From Hydractinia symbiolongicarpus (taxonomy: Eukaryota > Cnidaria > Hydrozoa > Anthoathecata > Hydractiniidae): a stretch of DNA of 64,000 nucleotides. Where the stretch lies: positions 5,210,001-5,274,000 of the forward strand of contig NC_079885.1 of assembly GCF_029227915.1 (NCBI RefSeq), written 5' to 3'. The notes beneath the pieces are model-generated. The model saw only the letters and a list, made by a program, of their open reading frames with translations, was not told the origin of the DNA and did not search any database. A program made the translations under genes and the position numbers. Below, piece by piece: positions 36,351 to 47,692 of this stretch (its first letter is position 1; the number at the start of each line of letters is the position of its first letter).

Positions 36351-36613
36351 TCACGAATCCATTATTTGGTAAAACTTCCAGCCCACAGATTCCAAAAAAT
36401 GTTTGGAATGATCTGTATAAATTGCATCATTCAATTCGCACACTTTCGTTTCTTTGTTGTAATTAACAGATTCACAACGTGCATCATCTTCACAAAATGT
36501 TAACATGCATTGAACAGCATCAAATACACCATACTTCACTTGGATAACGTGATTCATCAATAGCTTGTTGTTAAAAAAAGCGTTTGATATGTATCTACGG
36601 CTTGCTTGTCTAC
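36351..36613 (-). CDS. PAN/Apple-domain exon
   Basis: The minus-strand open stretch reads SNAFFNNKLLMNHVIQVKY, then VFDAVQCMLTFCEDDARCES, then VNYNKETKVCELNDAIY, and ends VGWKFYQIMDS-stop. The spacing NHVI-(9)-C-x3-FC-x4-RC-x-SVNY-(7)-CELN is that of PAN/Apple domains (disulfide-bonded extracellular modules). A candidate acceptor CTCTCTTAAAG at 36,614 gives phase 1, compatible with the preceding FN3 exon. The frame is open a little further upstream, so the start is uncertain. It may be the last exon of the FN3 gene, or the first module of a separate downstream gene on the same strand. The TGA at 36,351 could be the true end or be bypassed by a weak donor (TTC|GTGATT). Confidence 0.65.
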
Positions 36614-37139
36614 CTTTAAGAGAGTAATTGCCAATTTAAATGATGACTTTCGGCAACAGCTCTTCCTACTTCTTAACCCTGGTAGGGGAAGTGAATAGTG
36701 CCTAGTAAAGCCTTAAAAATGAATTGACTTTTCCATCTTTTCGGCAAGTTTGTAACTTTTTAAAATTTACGTGAGATCGTACAATAATATATTTAAAGAA
36801 AGAGACGGAAGTCACAAAGAAATGACGTTATTATAGCTAAACATAAAATACATAATATATTTAGTTTTTGGAAAGACTGGAAGTAGATCTCACATCTTTA
36901 AAAAATTTGCATCAATGGAATTTGTATTTAATTTGTGGCTATGAATTGAGTTCCTAATCCATTATTACCCGGGAGAAATAGGGTAATAATTCAACCCCAG
37001 AAAGTATATTTTGTTACAACATTTCTGATGTCAAAGTACGCTTAAGTTGTTCCTTAAAGTTATATTGAAACCATACGAAAGCTGTTAATGGTTATAACTA
37101 AATAATTAAGTTAATATCTAAAAACGAAACACCACTCAC

Positions 37140-37445
37140 ATAATTTGTTTTGGAAAGTGTAATTTCCAATTACTCCACTCCCGTTTTCAGTAACACCTGC
37201 TATACTAACATTATATGTTATATCAGCTGCGTCAACACCTCTGCCATATTGAAGCTTGACTCTCGACGTAGCAGGTACATTAAAAACTGCTTTTGATTCT
37301 CCGCTTGCCATGCTTATGTTCACTTCGTATGACAAGATTTCACCATTTCGGTGGTTCTCAGGAATCGCCCCTATCTTCATGGATATTTCTGATGCACTTT
37401 TGAAGCAAGCATTTATTAAAGTTGGTGGCTTAGTTGGACGAGACA
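37140..37445 (-). CDS. FN3 exon 6 of receptor-like gene
   Basis: 306-bp exon, 102 codons, flanked by a strong acceptor (TTTTTATCTTTAG) and donor (AT|GTGAGT), both phase 1. The encoded module starts RPTKPPTLINACFKSASEIS and includes NGEILSYEVNIS, corresponding to strands of a fibronectin III fold, then ADITYNVSIAGVTENGSGVI as the F-G strands. It lacks the usual Trp of strand B. N-glycosylation sequons (NIS, NVS, NGS, NYT) suit an extracellular location. It lies ~2.1 kb downstream of exon 5, with a MITE in the intervening intron. Confidence 0.75.
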
Positions 37446-37590
37446 CTAAAGATAAAAACAAAAGCGTTGGATGTCAATGGTTACGATTTTAGAAATGGTC
37501 TCTATTCCAAACTAAATATTTGAAACAGTTGATTTGCAGGACTATGCATGGTTTAGTAGTATTGAAGAGGTAAACATTGTTTAGGTAATA

Positions 37591-38514
37591 AAGGCTCGTG
37601 TTCATTCGACTGCATTTTCCTCTATAGCGCAAAAGACTCTTGAGCTTTTTGCTCTCGAGCAGAAATCTATTTTCATTGTACTTCAATTTTCCTACGCGCG
37701 GAATTTAAAAAAAAAATGCTGCTGTTGTAACCAAAAGATCAATTTTATTCTATAACCTAAAACTGTCTTTTTATATATTATAATTACACCTTAAGACAGA
37801 AAAAGAGAGAATGTATCAAAAAAAATGTGAACAAGAAAACCCTTTCAAGAGAGACGTTTTTCTGATGCTACAGGTTCCAGTGAACGCTTATGCATAACAC
37901 TATGTTATCTCACAAGATGTCTATTTAATTATTTTTTATTATTCCCGCCTTTTAAATGAGATAAACAACTGTTATGAAAGGGACATATTTTAAAACATTT
38001 TGAGATGGGTTTCATATGTTTATCTCGCGAACTATTCATGTTTAAAAATTTATTATGTTTCATCTTTCAAACATTTTAACTTTTATGAATTTCTCCTCAG
38101 TATTGGCAAGTTTAAACAATAACATTTCCTTTGTTTGCAAGTTGTGCGCCAATTTAGTACGTTTCCCGCTGCTTGTGCGTTCGCAAAATATGAGTTTGCG
38201 CAAGTTCTTTTTTAATAGAGTTGGGTTTAGATTTACTTTATAGTTAGAGCTGGTTAGCTAAAAATAAAGATATGGTTGTTGCTGTAAATTGTTTTTTTTT
38301 TAATTGTGCTGACGACTGGCAAAATTCCGTTATAGTTTAAAACACTCAAATATCATTTGAATGGATTCAATTTGACGCTGAGCTCAAGAGTTACTCTCGA
38401 GCACAAAAAATCTCTTTACAAGCGGTAATTTTGTTAAAATGCGCATGCGCCAACAAAAAGCTTTCGAGTTATTTGCGCTATAGCGGAACATGCAGTCGAA
38501 TGGAAACGAACCTT
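37591..38514. mobile_element. MITE in intron between FN3 exons 5 and 6
   Basis: Inverted ends of ~65 bp: left AAGGCTCGTGTTCATTCGAC, TGCATTTTCCTCTATAGCGC. Right, reverse-complemented: AAGGTTCGTTTCCATTCGAC, TGCATGTTCCGCTATAGCGC. Further in, both ends continue with AAAAGACTCTTGAGC / AAATAACTCGAAAGC and GCTTTTTG. Length ~924 bp. No transposase. The target duplication could not be fixed. The 63-codon plus frame at 38,431 is part of the right end. Confidence 0.68.
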
Positions 38515-39555
38515 AACACGTTATTATCAATTGTCTATCACGTCAAAAATGAAGCCAATGTTGAAACAGCATGTTTAACGATTTTAGAAGTGTGGCAAAC
38601 TTCTTTAACTTCGTTAGCTTAGAAAATCCTAAATCTTCTAATCAATTAAGGGGGTAAAACTTTTTTCCCGTTTTCACTAACAATCTCCTGTTATTTTGTT
38701 GTCTCTCACAGCCTGAAAATTGGAGAAGGTTTTCCAATGTTTTTTAATTGGTTTAATAATATATTTTCTTAATTTATATTCTTCTCACGAACAAGAAAAT
38801 AAAGCTAAAATTTTGTAACTAAAACGAAAAAAGGAGTAGCCATAAAATAGCTTAACCAAGTAAATTTTGAAGAAAGAAGAAGAAGAAACGTTTGATTTCT
38901 TACAAATTTTAAAATACGTTTTACTGCTGGAATGCATTTGGCTATGTAAAGAAATTTACAAGCTCTTTTTTTTGCATTATAGGGAAGATAGTTGTCTTAA
39001 AAATCATTATGTTTTCCTAAGTAAAAAATTAGCACTTTAGCTAAATATAATTGTTGAATCAAATCATGATATAAGAATTATGGTTATAATGTTGCTCGGA
39101 AAAGTGATAAAAACAAGACTGAAAGTACATAAAAATGAAAAAAGGAGCCGGATTAATGATATTTCTGCTACAGGTAAATTTAATAATGATGTTCTAGCCT
39201 ATTTGCTTATACCAAGCACAGTTTTCATTGTCTATTGCGCCTTGATCTTACGCAATATTGTTGAAAAATAAACATTCTGGCAGAATGCGGGTAATCTTAA
39301 CTTTTAAACAAGTCTTGTATTTTCATAAACACATTGCTTTCCTTTTTTTACGTTAAATTCGTGCGTAGTTAATTCGCTATATATTCTTCAAATCATTTGA
39401 AACTTTTTTTTATTGTACATAGGTTATGGTAAGCATTTTATTGAACTGTTTACAGATTATTTTTTCAGCGCTTATGCAAGCACCTTTTATCTAAAAAACA
39501 TTTACCTACGTGTTGTTCCGCAAACAAATATTTTACGCTTAAGTTTAATGCTTAC
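38515..39555. other. Intron sequence, nothing recognised
   Basis: AT-rich sequence between the MITE and FN3 exon 5. No supported feature. Confidence 0.5.
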
Positions 39556-39834
39556 GTTTAGGAAATATAACTGAGCTGCTGAATTTACCAACACCGAAAA
39601 TATTTCCACCTGCTACCTGAAATTCATAGGATACTTCAACACTAAGTTCATCAATGATTATGCTCGTTTTATTTGTATTTATCTCTGTCCAACTCGAATC
39701 GCTTAGCAACTTAAATCGAACTTGATAGAAATCAGCGCCTTGGTTATGTTCCACTGAAATCGGTTGCCAACTGACATTGACAAAAGTTGTATTCCTTGTT
39801 GTGACATTGATATTAGAAGGTGGAGCTGTTGGAG
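39556..39834 (-). CDS. FN3 exon 5 of receptor-like gene
   Basis: 279-bp exon, 93 codons, acceptor TTTGCATTTTTCAG and donor AAAC|GTAAGC, phase 1-1. The module reads APTAPPSNINVTTRNTTFVN, VSWQPI, FYQVRFKLLSDSSWTEI, VEVSYEFQVAGGNIFGVG: strand B Trp (VSWQP), strand C Tyr/Val and the strand F Y-x-F-x-V-A-G-N signature of FN3 domains. It is close in sequence to exon 3 (41,725-42,012), from which it differs by scattered substitutions, so the two are duplicates. Confidence 0.87.
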
Positions 39835-40472
39835 CTGAAAAATGCAAATATTTATTTCATCTTATCATACATCATCTTCATCAGAATAACCAAAATATTT
39901 ACATTGGAGCACTGTTTCATACTTTTACATAGCACGTTACCATTTATAGCGGACCTTACGGTTAGGGTTAGCATGTAGAAAATATATAGCAATAGAACTA
40001 AAAACTGGATGTTTTTACAGGTCTGACAAGCACTCAAAAGGATTAAAATAAAACCATTTCTATAAAATTAATTTATTTTGATTTTTTAAAATCTCTGATA
40101 AGAAGAAGCGAAATTCAATTTACAAGAAGGTTCTCCTTTTGCGTGCCTTGAATGAGAATAATCCTTTCTCTTTGTTTTAGTGTTGTTTTTGTTTTTTGTT
40201 TTATCTATTTTTCGGCTGCACGTGCATGAAAAAGAAACAGTTTTTAGATGTTTATTGTGGTAATGAAGTCCGCCATGTTCAAATGTATTTTGAAGAATAT
40301 ATATGTCATTTTACTAAAAGTAAAAACTGTTCGGCTTACGCCATAATCAGTGCATAAAAATGTTTATTATTTTAACTGAATATTTTTGGCCCAAAACATA
40401 TAAGACACACTAACAACGTGTAACGATCGGCAAACATTGCTTCAAGAAAAATGTTTTTAAGTTCTTTCTTAC

Positions 40473-40769
40473 CTTCATGGGCCAGCTGTACAACAGTAAT
40501 GTTTGTGAAAACGCCAAGCCCAGCAGTTGTTTCCCCGGCTAATTTAAATGCGTAAGTTTTCCAGGGCACCAAGTTATCAATATCTGCTTTGGTTTTATTC
40601 GGACCAACTTTATACACAGAAGTTACATTTGAGCCATTTATCCAATACTGCACTGAATAATTGGTCAAATTTCCATTCCAAAAAGCAGTGTCTATTAAAT
40701 CCCACACGACAAGAACATGATTAAAGTTCACTGCAATCACTGAAAAGTTTCCAGGACTTTTTAACGGAA
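40473..40769 (-). CDS. FN3 exon 4 of receptor-like gene
   Basis: 297-bp exon, 99 codons, acceptor TTGCATTTTTAG, donor AAG|GTAAGA, phase 1-1. Reads PLKSPGNFSVIAVNFNHV, VVWDLIDTAFWNGNLTNYSV, then VPWKTYAFKLAGETTAGLGV. Strand B Trp and the Y-x-F-x-L-A-G strand F motif identify FN3. It is paralogous to exon 2 (42,844-43,140): both start P-[LS]-K-S-P-G-N-F-S-V and share WDLI, FWNG and VPW. Several NxT/S sequons suggest the extracellular part of a membrane or secreted protein. Confidence 0.87.
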
Positions 40770-41724
40770 CTAAAAATGCAAAACAAGAGAGTTCGCGTCA
40801 ATGAAAATGCTTGCTACAACTAGACGTAGACTGTAAAGAGTGAATTACAATTTTAATAAGGTTTTAGTTAACAGCGGCATGTGGGCATGTACATCTATTT
40901 CCTTACCTCTGATTAGAACGACGTGAGCAAAATTTGAGACATTTGGTAGTATTAGAGAAAGTTATAATCTGTCGATTATCATAACCAGAAAATCTTGCAA
41001 CGGCTACAACCCCTAGCATAAATTTTTTTGGAAATTGGGCAGAATTTTAAATATCTTAACAACGGCGTTTATTTCAAAGCAACCCGCACTCCGACCTTGC
41101 CAGTATTTGGAGCTGGCTTAGGACTTAAGCCTTTGCTTTCATCAGGAACCCCTAATTCTACAACATTTTCGACCTTTTTGAGTGGTAAGGCGTATTATTC
41201 CTTATTGCAGATATTGTTGAAAGTGCAGTTAACGGACATTCGACGTTGGTTACTCGGCCTACACCCCTGCCAAAGTCCATCTTTTGCAGCTTACCGGCCG
41301 CAGTGCCCTGTCGAGGTGATGCTGTTTGCTAATTTAAGTAGTAGTAAGAAAAGAAATAATATCTAGGGTTGTCGTTTCGAGAACTATATCAGAAAAAATG
41401 AAGAACAATTTTCCTTTTATATTTTCATGTTGCTGAAAGGGTTGGTTGTTTCATGGGTTTTAAAGTGTATACTATTGTCTGTTAGTAAAGATTTGTCATT
41501 CTTAATTGTGGAAACATTTATGATATAGATCAATCGTTGGTTGTTACAGAACGTCTTGGTTTTAAATACCTTAAACCTATTATGCAACCCTGCATACTAT
41601 ACAGAGTCATTCGGAGATATTTCTGATCATCATGTTCTACTCTGTAATTACTAATGGATTGATTGATCAAAACATTTTACTGCATAAAGGAAGCAATTGA
41701 AGTAACTTTTGATCGATTACTTAC

Positions 41725-42012
41725 CACCAGATTTTATTGCAAATATAAATGAATCGCTGAATTTACCAACACCGTAATTATTTCCACCTGCCACTTGATA
41801 TTCATAAGATACTTCAGCATTAAGATGATCAATGACAATTTTCATTTCATTTGTAGTTACCTCTGTCCAATTCCAATCACTTAGGAGCTTAAATCGAACT
41901 TGGTAGAAATCAGCGCCCTGGCTATGATGAATTGGAATCGGATGCCAATTGACATTGACAGAAGTTGAATTTCTTGTGGTAACGTTGATATTAGAAGGTG
42001 GGGCAGTTGGCG
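41725..42012 (-). CDS. FN3 exon 3 of receptor-like gene
   Basis: 288-bp exon, 96 codons, acceptor TCGTGATTTCACAG, donor GGTG|GTAAGT, phase 1-1. The module reads APTAPPSNINVTTRNSTSVN, VNWHPI, FYQVRFKLLSDWNWTEV, VSYEYQVAGGNNYGVGKFSD. It is a near-twin of exon 5. Open frame continues a few codons beyond either splice site, but the paired splice signals and the match to exon 5 set the boundaries. Confidence 0.87.
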
Positions 42013-42843
42013 CTGTGAAATCACGAAACAGAAGCAATATTACATACATCCAATATATGGCATAATTAGTCAGTCCTTAGATATTTGCTCGTTTTAAATC
42101 TTGGGCATTGCTGTTTGGTGCATTCTTAGCACAAAGCAGCGATAGAGCAACTTTTTTTAAGTAGAACACAGGTATTTTAAGATAAAGATGACCATATAGT
42201 GCGTTGTTAAAAATAATTTTTTTAAATTAAAACATTGCATCATTTTTACACTCTTGTTCACCATTATTTCCAAATATTTACATCCCCAATTGGTTGCGAG
42301 AAGTCCCTTTCTTAGGGTTGATATAGTCTGGCCGTTTTCAATGTTGATTTTATACAAATAAATCGCTCTTTGATATTAAAAGTTTAGTTATGAAAACTAA
42401 AGGTTTTGAGATTTCTACCCAATCTACATGTTTGATTCGAAAATCCTTTTTCTCTGAGGTCATAGGCATAATTTTGTCCCTTTACCGAACATTTATTTTT
42501 TTTCATATTTTTTCCAAAAGTAATGTGACTTTGCAACGTGTAGTTAATTCATTATTTGGTGTCTAAACAAAATTTCCGACTCCTGGGGTATTTGTTGAAG
42601 GTATCCCGTCCCTGTGTAGACACTATTCAATTGACACTAAGTATTATCGTTTTCAAACCAAGTGTCACGGTTTACCAAGCTCTGTGTGGTAACGCCCGCT
42701 TAACTTTAACGGCACCTTACATTTTTCTTTCTATATTAAGTTCGTTCAGTCATCGCAAGTTAAGACATGTTAAGGAACAAAACATTGCTAAACAAAAACA
42801 ACTGATTCAATAAAGGCATGTCTTATCTATATTTTGCTCTTAC

Positions 42844-43140
42844 CTGCAAAGGCCAGTTGTACAATTGATGTGTTTGTAAAAACTCCATTTCCTGACGATG
42901 TTCCACCAGCTAATTTAAACTCATAAATTTCCCAGGGAACCAAACTGCGAATATCAGCCTTTGTGTCATTTGCTCCAGCCCGATGCGTACTGTATACAGT
43001 AGTGCCATTTCGCCGGAATTTTACTTCATAGTGAATCAACGTTCCGTTCCAAAACGTTTCATTTATCAAATCCCATGTAATACGCACATGATCATAACTT
43101 AATGCCTTCACAGAGAAATTCCCGGGACTTTTGGACGGAA
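42844..43140 (-). CDS. FN3 exon 2 of receptor-like gene
   Basis: 297-bp exon, 99 codons, acceptor TTTTTTTTGTAG, donor GCAG|GTAAGA, phase 1-1. Reads PSKSPGNFSVKALSYDHV, ITWDLINETFWNGTLIHYEV, VPWEIYEFKLAGGTSSGNGV. FN3 hallmarks: strand B Trp (ITWDL), strand C Y-x-V and strand F Y-x-F-x-L-A-G. Twin of exon 4; together with exon 3 it forms the unit duplicated as exons 4-5. Confidence 0.87.
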
Positions 43141-43333
43141 CTACAAAAAAAACATTCAAGTATTACGTTACAAAACATAAACAAGTGCGGTACGTATACA
43201 AGTCAAAATGCGTCTATTCTTTTACTTTGATATATTTTAACTAAAGTTGACGTATAGGGTTAAAGGAAAGTACTGTTTTAATCATGCATCCATTTCAGAA
43301 CCATGATGAAGCTTCCAAAAATAGTACACAAAC

Positions 43334-43615
43334 CTCCTTCAAGAGTTGAAACCCGTTCAAACGATGGTATTTCGTAATCCCACCAATAATTTGTAGCCGT
43401 TAAAGTTATTTCATATTCTGCTCTCATGTTTAATCCAGTAAGATGTACATATCTATCCGAAAAAGACTTTCTGGTATGTTTGTTAGTTCCTGTTTGTTTG
43501 TACTTAATGTAAACAGTGCTGTTAAATCCGCATGATGTAGCAGGCTTTACTTTCATATACACTGCGCCAACTCTAGCATAACTTTCAAAGGTTACACGAA
43601 CTTGTTCCTCGTTTA
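43334..43615 (-). CDS. FN3 exon 1 (most 5' FN3 seen) of receptor-like gene
   Basis: 282-bp exon, 94 codons, acceptor TCTATTTATTTTCAG, donor GGAG|GTTTGT, phase 1-1. Reads NEEQVRVTFESYARVGAVY, SCGFNSTVYIKYKQTG, YVHLTGLNMRAEYEITLTAT. The L-T-G-L and Y-E-I-T-L-T-A-T text is the E-F strand of a diverged FN3; strand B Trp is replaced. The gene must extend 5' beyond this exon (no signal peptide here). The next minus-strand exon candidate with a matching phase-1 end is at 53,921-54,084, beyond the Polinton. Confidence 0.75.
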
Positions 43616-43619
43616 CTGA

Positions 43620-44248
43620 AAATAAATAGACTTAGAAGTAATTTCATTTCACGCTTGAAGCAATTCTCGGAATCGCATACGAGCAGATGTAAAATGTAGA
43701 AAGATGAACACAGGGAGACGAAACTCCAGCTTAAACTTCCTCGAATTGAATCGCCTCTAGGGGTTTTCGCGCAGAATTGATGAGAATTCACCTTCTTCTA
43801 ACACGTGTTAAGACAATTTATTTAACGTGTTTTATGCTTCTCAAAACTCAAAATAATGATATTGTTCCACAAGTGGTAATGAGGGCACTTTTGTTGTCAC
43901 ACAAACATATTCTAAACGCTTTTTCTTACTTGGTTAGTTTCGCAGTTCTACAGCAATTGTTCAGCACTTCGTAATGTGGGTTTTTCGTACTGACGCTGTT
44001 CACGCGGTCTATTAATTTAAATTCGGCAAACTACCGGCTAACTACCGTACATTTTTGTTCAATATCGTTGTCTTATTATTTCCAAAAACCAAATATAAAT
44101 ATACAACTCAAGGAGAAAGGTAAACATCAATAACTACGATAGCACAAATATGTGGAATATTTGGAGTGAATCAAATAAAGTAGTTGTGGTTACAATTTAT
44201 GCAGTAAGGTAGCTTTAAAATGTCTCGTAAATTTAGAAAGAGCTACGG
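43620..44248. other. Intron sequence left of the Polinton, nothing recognised
   Basis: AT-rich. No further exon could be supported between FN3 exon 1 and the Polinton's left end. Confidence 0.5.
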
Positions 44249-44781
44249 AGTAGAGAGATGTGGGTACAAGGACAGTTTTAACTGTCCTCAAACACCCATC
44301 CCTCTAATTACTTTTACAAATAATGGATCCAAAAAAATTCTATATATTTTTTATCCTGAAATTGTTTAACATGTGTTTAAAAATTCCATAGTTTATGATG
44401 ATGGCAAGGAGCCTAGCAGGTTCGGGAAGTCATCACGGAGAGATGAGTGAGGCTCTTTCCAGCTCGAAGTGGGTAGAGACAAAGTCTCATAGGGCACCAT
44501 AGCTAAATGATTCCTCATCTTGTAAAAATAGTTAGGAGCGCGAGATGCGATGGTTCCATATCTTAGATCCAAATCCTATAAACAGCATTGGACCCACATA
44601 ATGGTTTACACCCACCGGACCTACGAAGCATTGGGGAACAAAAGCGGAGCTTTTGTAAGAAGCCAGTGAATTGATCGCAAAGCGATCAAGAGGGGATGTT
44701 TCTTTTGGCGATGTTATTTAATGGATGATATGCGGCATACACACCATTTTACCGTTGGATGGTGTTTTTTAATGGAATAAT
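44249..44781 (+). repeat. Polinton left terminal inverted repeat
   Basis: Matches the reverse complement of 53,210-53,745 along its length (for example CATAATGGTTTACACCCACC and CATTTTACCGTTGGATGGTG). Contains stem-loops GGACAGTT-TT-AACTGTCC (~44,270), GAGAC-AAA-GTCTC (~44,477), ACAAAAGC-GGA-GCTTTTGT (~44,639) and TTGATCGC-AAA-GCGATCAA (~44,672). Confidence 0.88.
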
Positions 44782-47581
44782 GACCATACGCATAACTGTT
44801 TTTACCATCCTCTAGGATATATCTTTTGTCATCAAAACAACTGAGTGATATTTTGTTTATCTCATAACTTCCTAACATATGATTTTGACTTCTTATGGTT
44901 CTCATTTTATGGCATAGTTGTTTGTTTTCAAATAATACATTTCTATAGTCTTCATGTTTGATTTTGTTTTTGATTATGCTCTTTTTAACACCTTTGTTGT
45001 GTGTGTTTTACCACATTTGTCATCATCCTTAATATAGCTATACATTATTGATTTTAATCCTACGAATTTAACTATTGGAACACCTGCTGCCTCATCTTTC
45101 ATTTTACCAATAATCTTCTTATTTGATGTATTTTAGAATTGTGATGTTTCAAGGTAGTCACTATTGTCAAATTTATCTTTATCATTCCAGAAATCCATAT
45201 ATGCATCATCTGTTGTAATTTCATATGTTAGGGAATCTGTATCTGTGAATAGTAGTTTTGCAGTTTTTTGTATTTCTTTTTTATATAATTGTAGTGGAAA
45301 TCGTAAATTAATGTTTTGGGTAAATCGAGAATACACATTCTTGTATATGCAGGTCTGTTTAGACTTTCTCTCCTTAATTCTATGTACAGCCTCAAGGTCC
45401 TCGTTGAATAGTATTGGTGATTCAAATGTTGGTTTGGATGTTAATTTCATTAGTTTGTCCTTATTGGTTACAAGTTCTACATTTACACGTTTTCTTATGT
45501 TTTCCATAGTTTTTCCAAATACACTGTTATTCATAAGTTTGAAGAAATCTTTTTCAAATGCATTTTTACAATAAGCCCTTTAATTAGTATTGAAATCAAT
45601 ATATTTTTTCAACAATGGGCTCTGATCAAATTTTAATACACGATGTACTTTTTTGATTTTTAATCCCAAATCCAAGCATAATTGTAGATTTCGACAGTAT
45701 AATACGTATTTTTCTTTTTTTCTTAATGTTGGTATTAATTTATTTACATCACCTACTGATATAATATATTTTTCTTGAATTCTTTTACAATAATTTGATA
45801 ACATATTTTTGGTAACATTTAATTTTTCTGGAGCTAATGGATAATCATTATGTACATCATGTGGTTCCTTTTGATATTTTAAATCAACTTCCAATATTAG
45901 TCCTTCACTACTTTCTGCTTTTTAATCAGCTAGATTACATTTTTTTATTTCCTTTTCTTTTAGCCATCTAAATCCACCAGTTGGTAGATATTGTGACATT
46001 CCATAACCGTACAGATTGTTAGCATCCAAATACATTAGATACATCGATAATTATCAATGTACTTATTATTGGCCTTACCATATCTGTTAGCAATATATGA
46101 TAACCACCTCTTAATCCCTTTTCAATAAATAAAAACATGTCAATATCTGTCATGAATTCAAGTTCTACTTTTGTCATTTTCAGCATTAAATCCCAAGATA
46201 ATCCTGGAGATGTATAATAATGACATGGATCCAATTTATAATATTCTAAACATGTACCCCTAAACTTTTCAAATATATCTGCCAACAGTAATACATCAGA
46301 TTTTAGATATAGGTCATGGTATTCTCCAATTGTGTTCAATTCAAACTTCTTCCAAACTCTTTTAGCATGTTTATATTGCTCATCGGCGATATATTCATCA
46401 ATTAGTAGACTGTAAAAATCTTTTTGATACGGTAATTGTGTCTCATCAAATTTCTCAAATGAATCCATATAATCGTAGAGACACCTTTTTTAATCATTAG
46501 TTCAAATTTATTTTTATCACCAAGATCCTCTTTCGTATATTTAAATGATGTTTTTGGAAGGTTATCTGCTAATTTTTCCAAACTAGAACTCATAAATTGG
46601 AAACTATCAATAAATTTCAACTGACTACCTAACATGAATGACATATATTTTTCCATACTGTTTGGAATTTCATTGATGTCCATTTCTTTGAGCTCTCCCC
46701 ATTTATATTTATACAGATGTTTGTTAACGATTTTACCAATCTGTTGCATAGTAAAATTGCTATCATATCTCAAATTATGGAAAACAACTGGTACTATGTC
46801 TGTTAATTTATAACTTAAATTACAATCATTATGTGTTGATCCTCTATATCTACCTGTTACATGGCAATGATCTCTAACTTTGATATTTGTTTTAAAATAT
46901 TTTTGATTAAACACATGTGACAACTTTCTGCTGTTTTAAAATTTTTGATATCGGTTTTTGACATTATCATATCCTGCTTAAAATGTTTATTTTTAATATA
47001 TTTACAATATTTAGCTTCCTTTATCATTTCTTCCTTAATCTTCTATACAGCATCTGGACCCCTATATATTTTTAGTGGTTTGCTATATTTGTCATCATAA
47101 CTACATACTACCTTATAACCATATCCACAATCCACATGTTTCTGGTATGCTTCTGTGTATGATTTACTGTTTTTAGGTGCACATGTTGTTTATCCTCATA
47201 ACCGAACACATTTATTCTGATATTGTTCTGTTTTTTAATTTTATTATACTGTTTAGACAGGAAATTCAATACCATCATAGTTCAATTCATCTACATATTT
47301 TCTATCGGATTTATTCTTTCTGGATGTGATTTCTTATATTTTTTCAAATGCCTGATATGGTACCATCTAAAACATTCATTATCTGTATTTAGCATATTGA
47401 TTAGTCCCTTTGAACTATTTCTTAATTCTTCTGGTAGTTCTATATAACTTGATCCGTTTAGTGGATCATATAATTTCAAATTCAAAAAATGTGAATCTAC
47501 TGATTCAATAGTCCATCTATAATCCATCTGATAATTTGGGTTCTGGTGGTAGTTCTGGAAGTTTGGCACAAGTAAGAACAT
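44735..47581 (-). pseudogene. polB: Polinton protein-primed DNA polymerase B
   Basis: Family B polymerase that replicates the element by protein priming. The coding sense runs for ~2.85 kb across several frames. From the N end: GSSYIELPEELRNSSKGL and DNECFRWYHIRHL (47.35-47.47 kb); a Cys/His cluster CHMC-(n)-HCHVTGRYRGSTHNDC (~46.8-46.9 kb); an ExoII-like HNLRYDSNF, one residue shorter than usual; ExoIII-like YHDLYLKSDVLLLAD (~46.3 kb); motif A DANNLYGYGMS (~46.02 kb); motif B NNSVFGKTMEN (~45.52 kb); motif C TDTDSLTYE (~45.24 kb). The catalytic Asp residues of A and C are intact. At least two in-frame stops (for example TAG at 47,043) and several frameshifts (near 47,290, 46,480 and 45,910) make it non-functional as it stands. 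The C end runs into the inverted repeat. Confidence 0.9.
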
Positions 47582-47607
47582 AATTTTTCTCTCTTCATCA
47601 CTTCCCC

Positions 47608-47691
47608 TTAATGCAATAAAAAGGAAATTACTACCTGAGAAAGAAGAGCATTCACATAAGCACCAATATCCATCATTGCTAAGCTAGCCAT
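47608..47691 (-). pseudogene. Start of small Polinton protein, truncated
   Basis: A 27-codon frame starting MASLAMMDIGAYVNALLS, right after the stop of the previous small gene. Its N-terminal hydrophobic stretch suggests a membrane-targeted product. Beyond the stop, another frame contains a Pro-rich phrase (PKLPELPPEP near 47,560) that probably belongs to the same gene's C end. The middle is therefore deleted and the remains fuse into the polymerase region. Function unknown. Confidence 0.4.
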
Positions 47692-47692
47692 C

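Noticed and set aside
41028-41366. 112-codon plus-strand frame in an FN3 intron
   Set aside because: Slightly GC-richer block, perhaps an old repeat, but no domain, no splice context and low-complexity composition.
44390-44720. Structured ncRNA or ribozyme in the Polinton inverted repeat
   Set aside because: Hairpins are clear, but no hammerhead, twister or other known core could be matched, so only the stem-loops are reported.
45164-45574. 136-codon plus-strand frame
   Set aside because: Antisense of the polymerase segment carrying motifs B and C.
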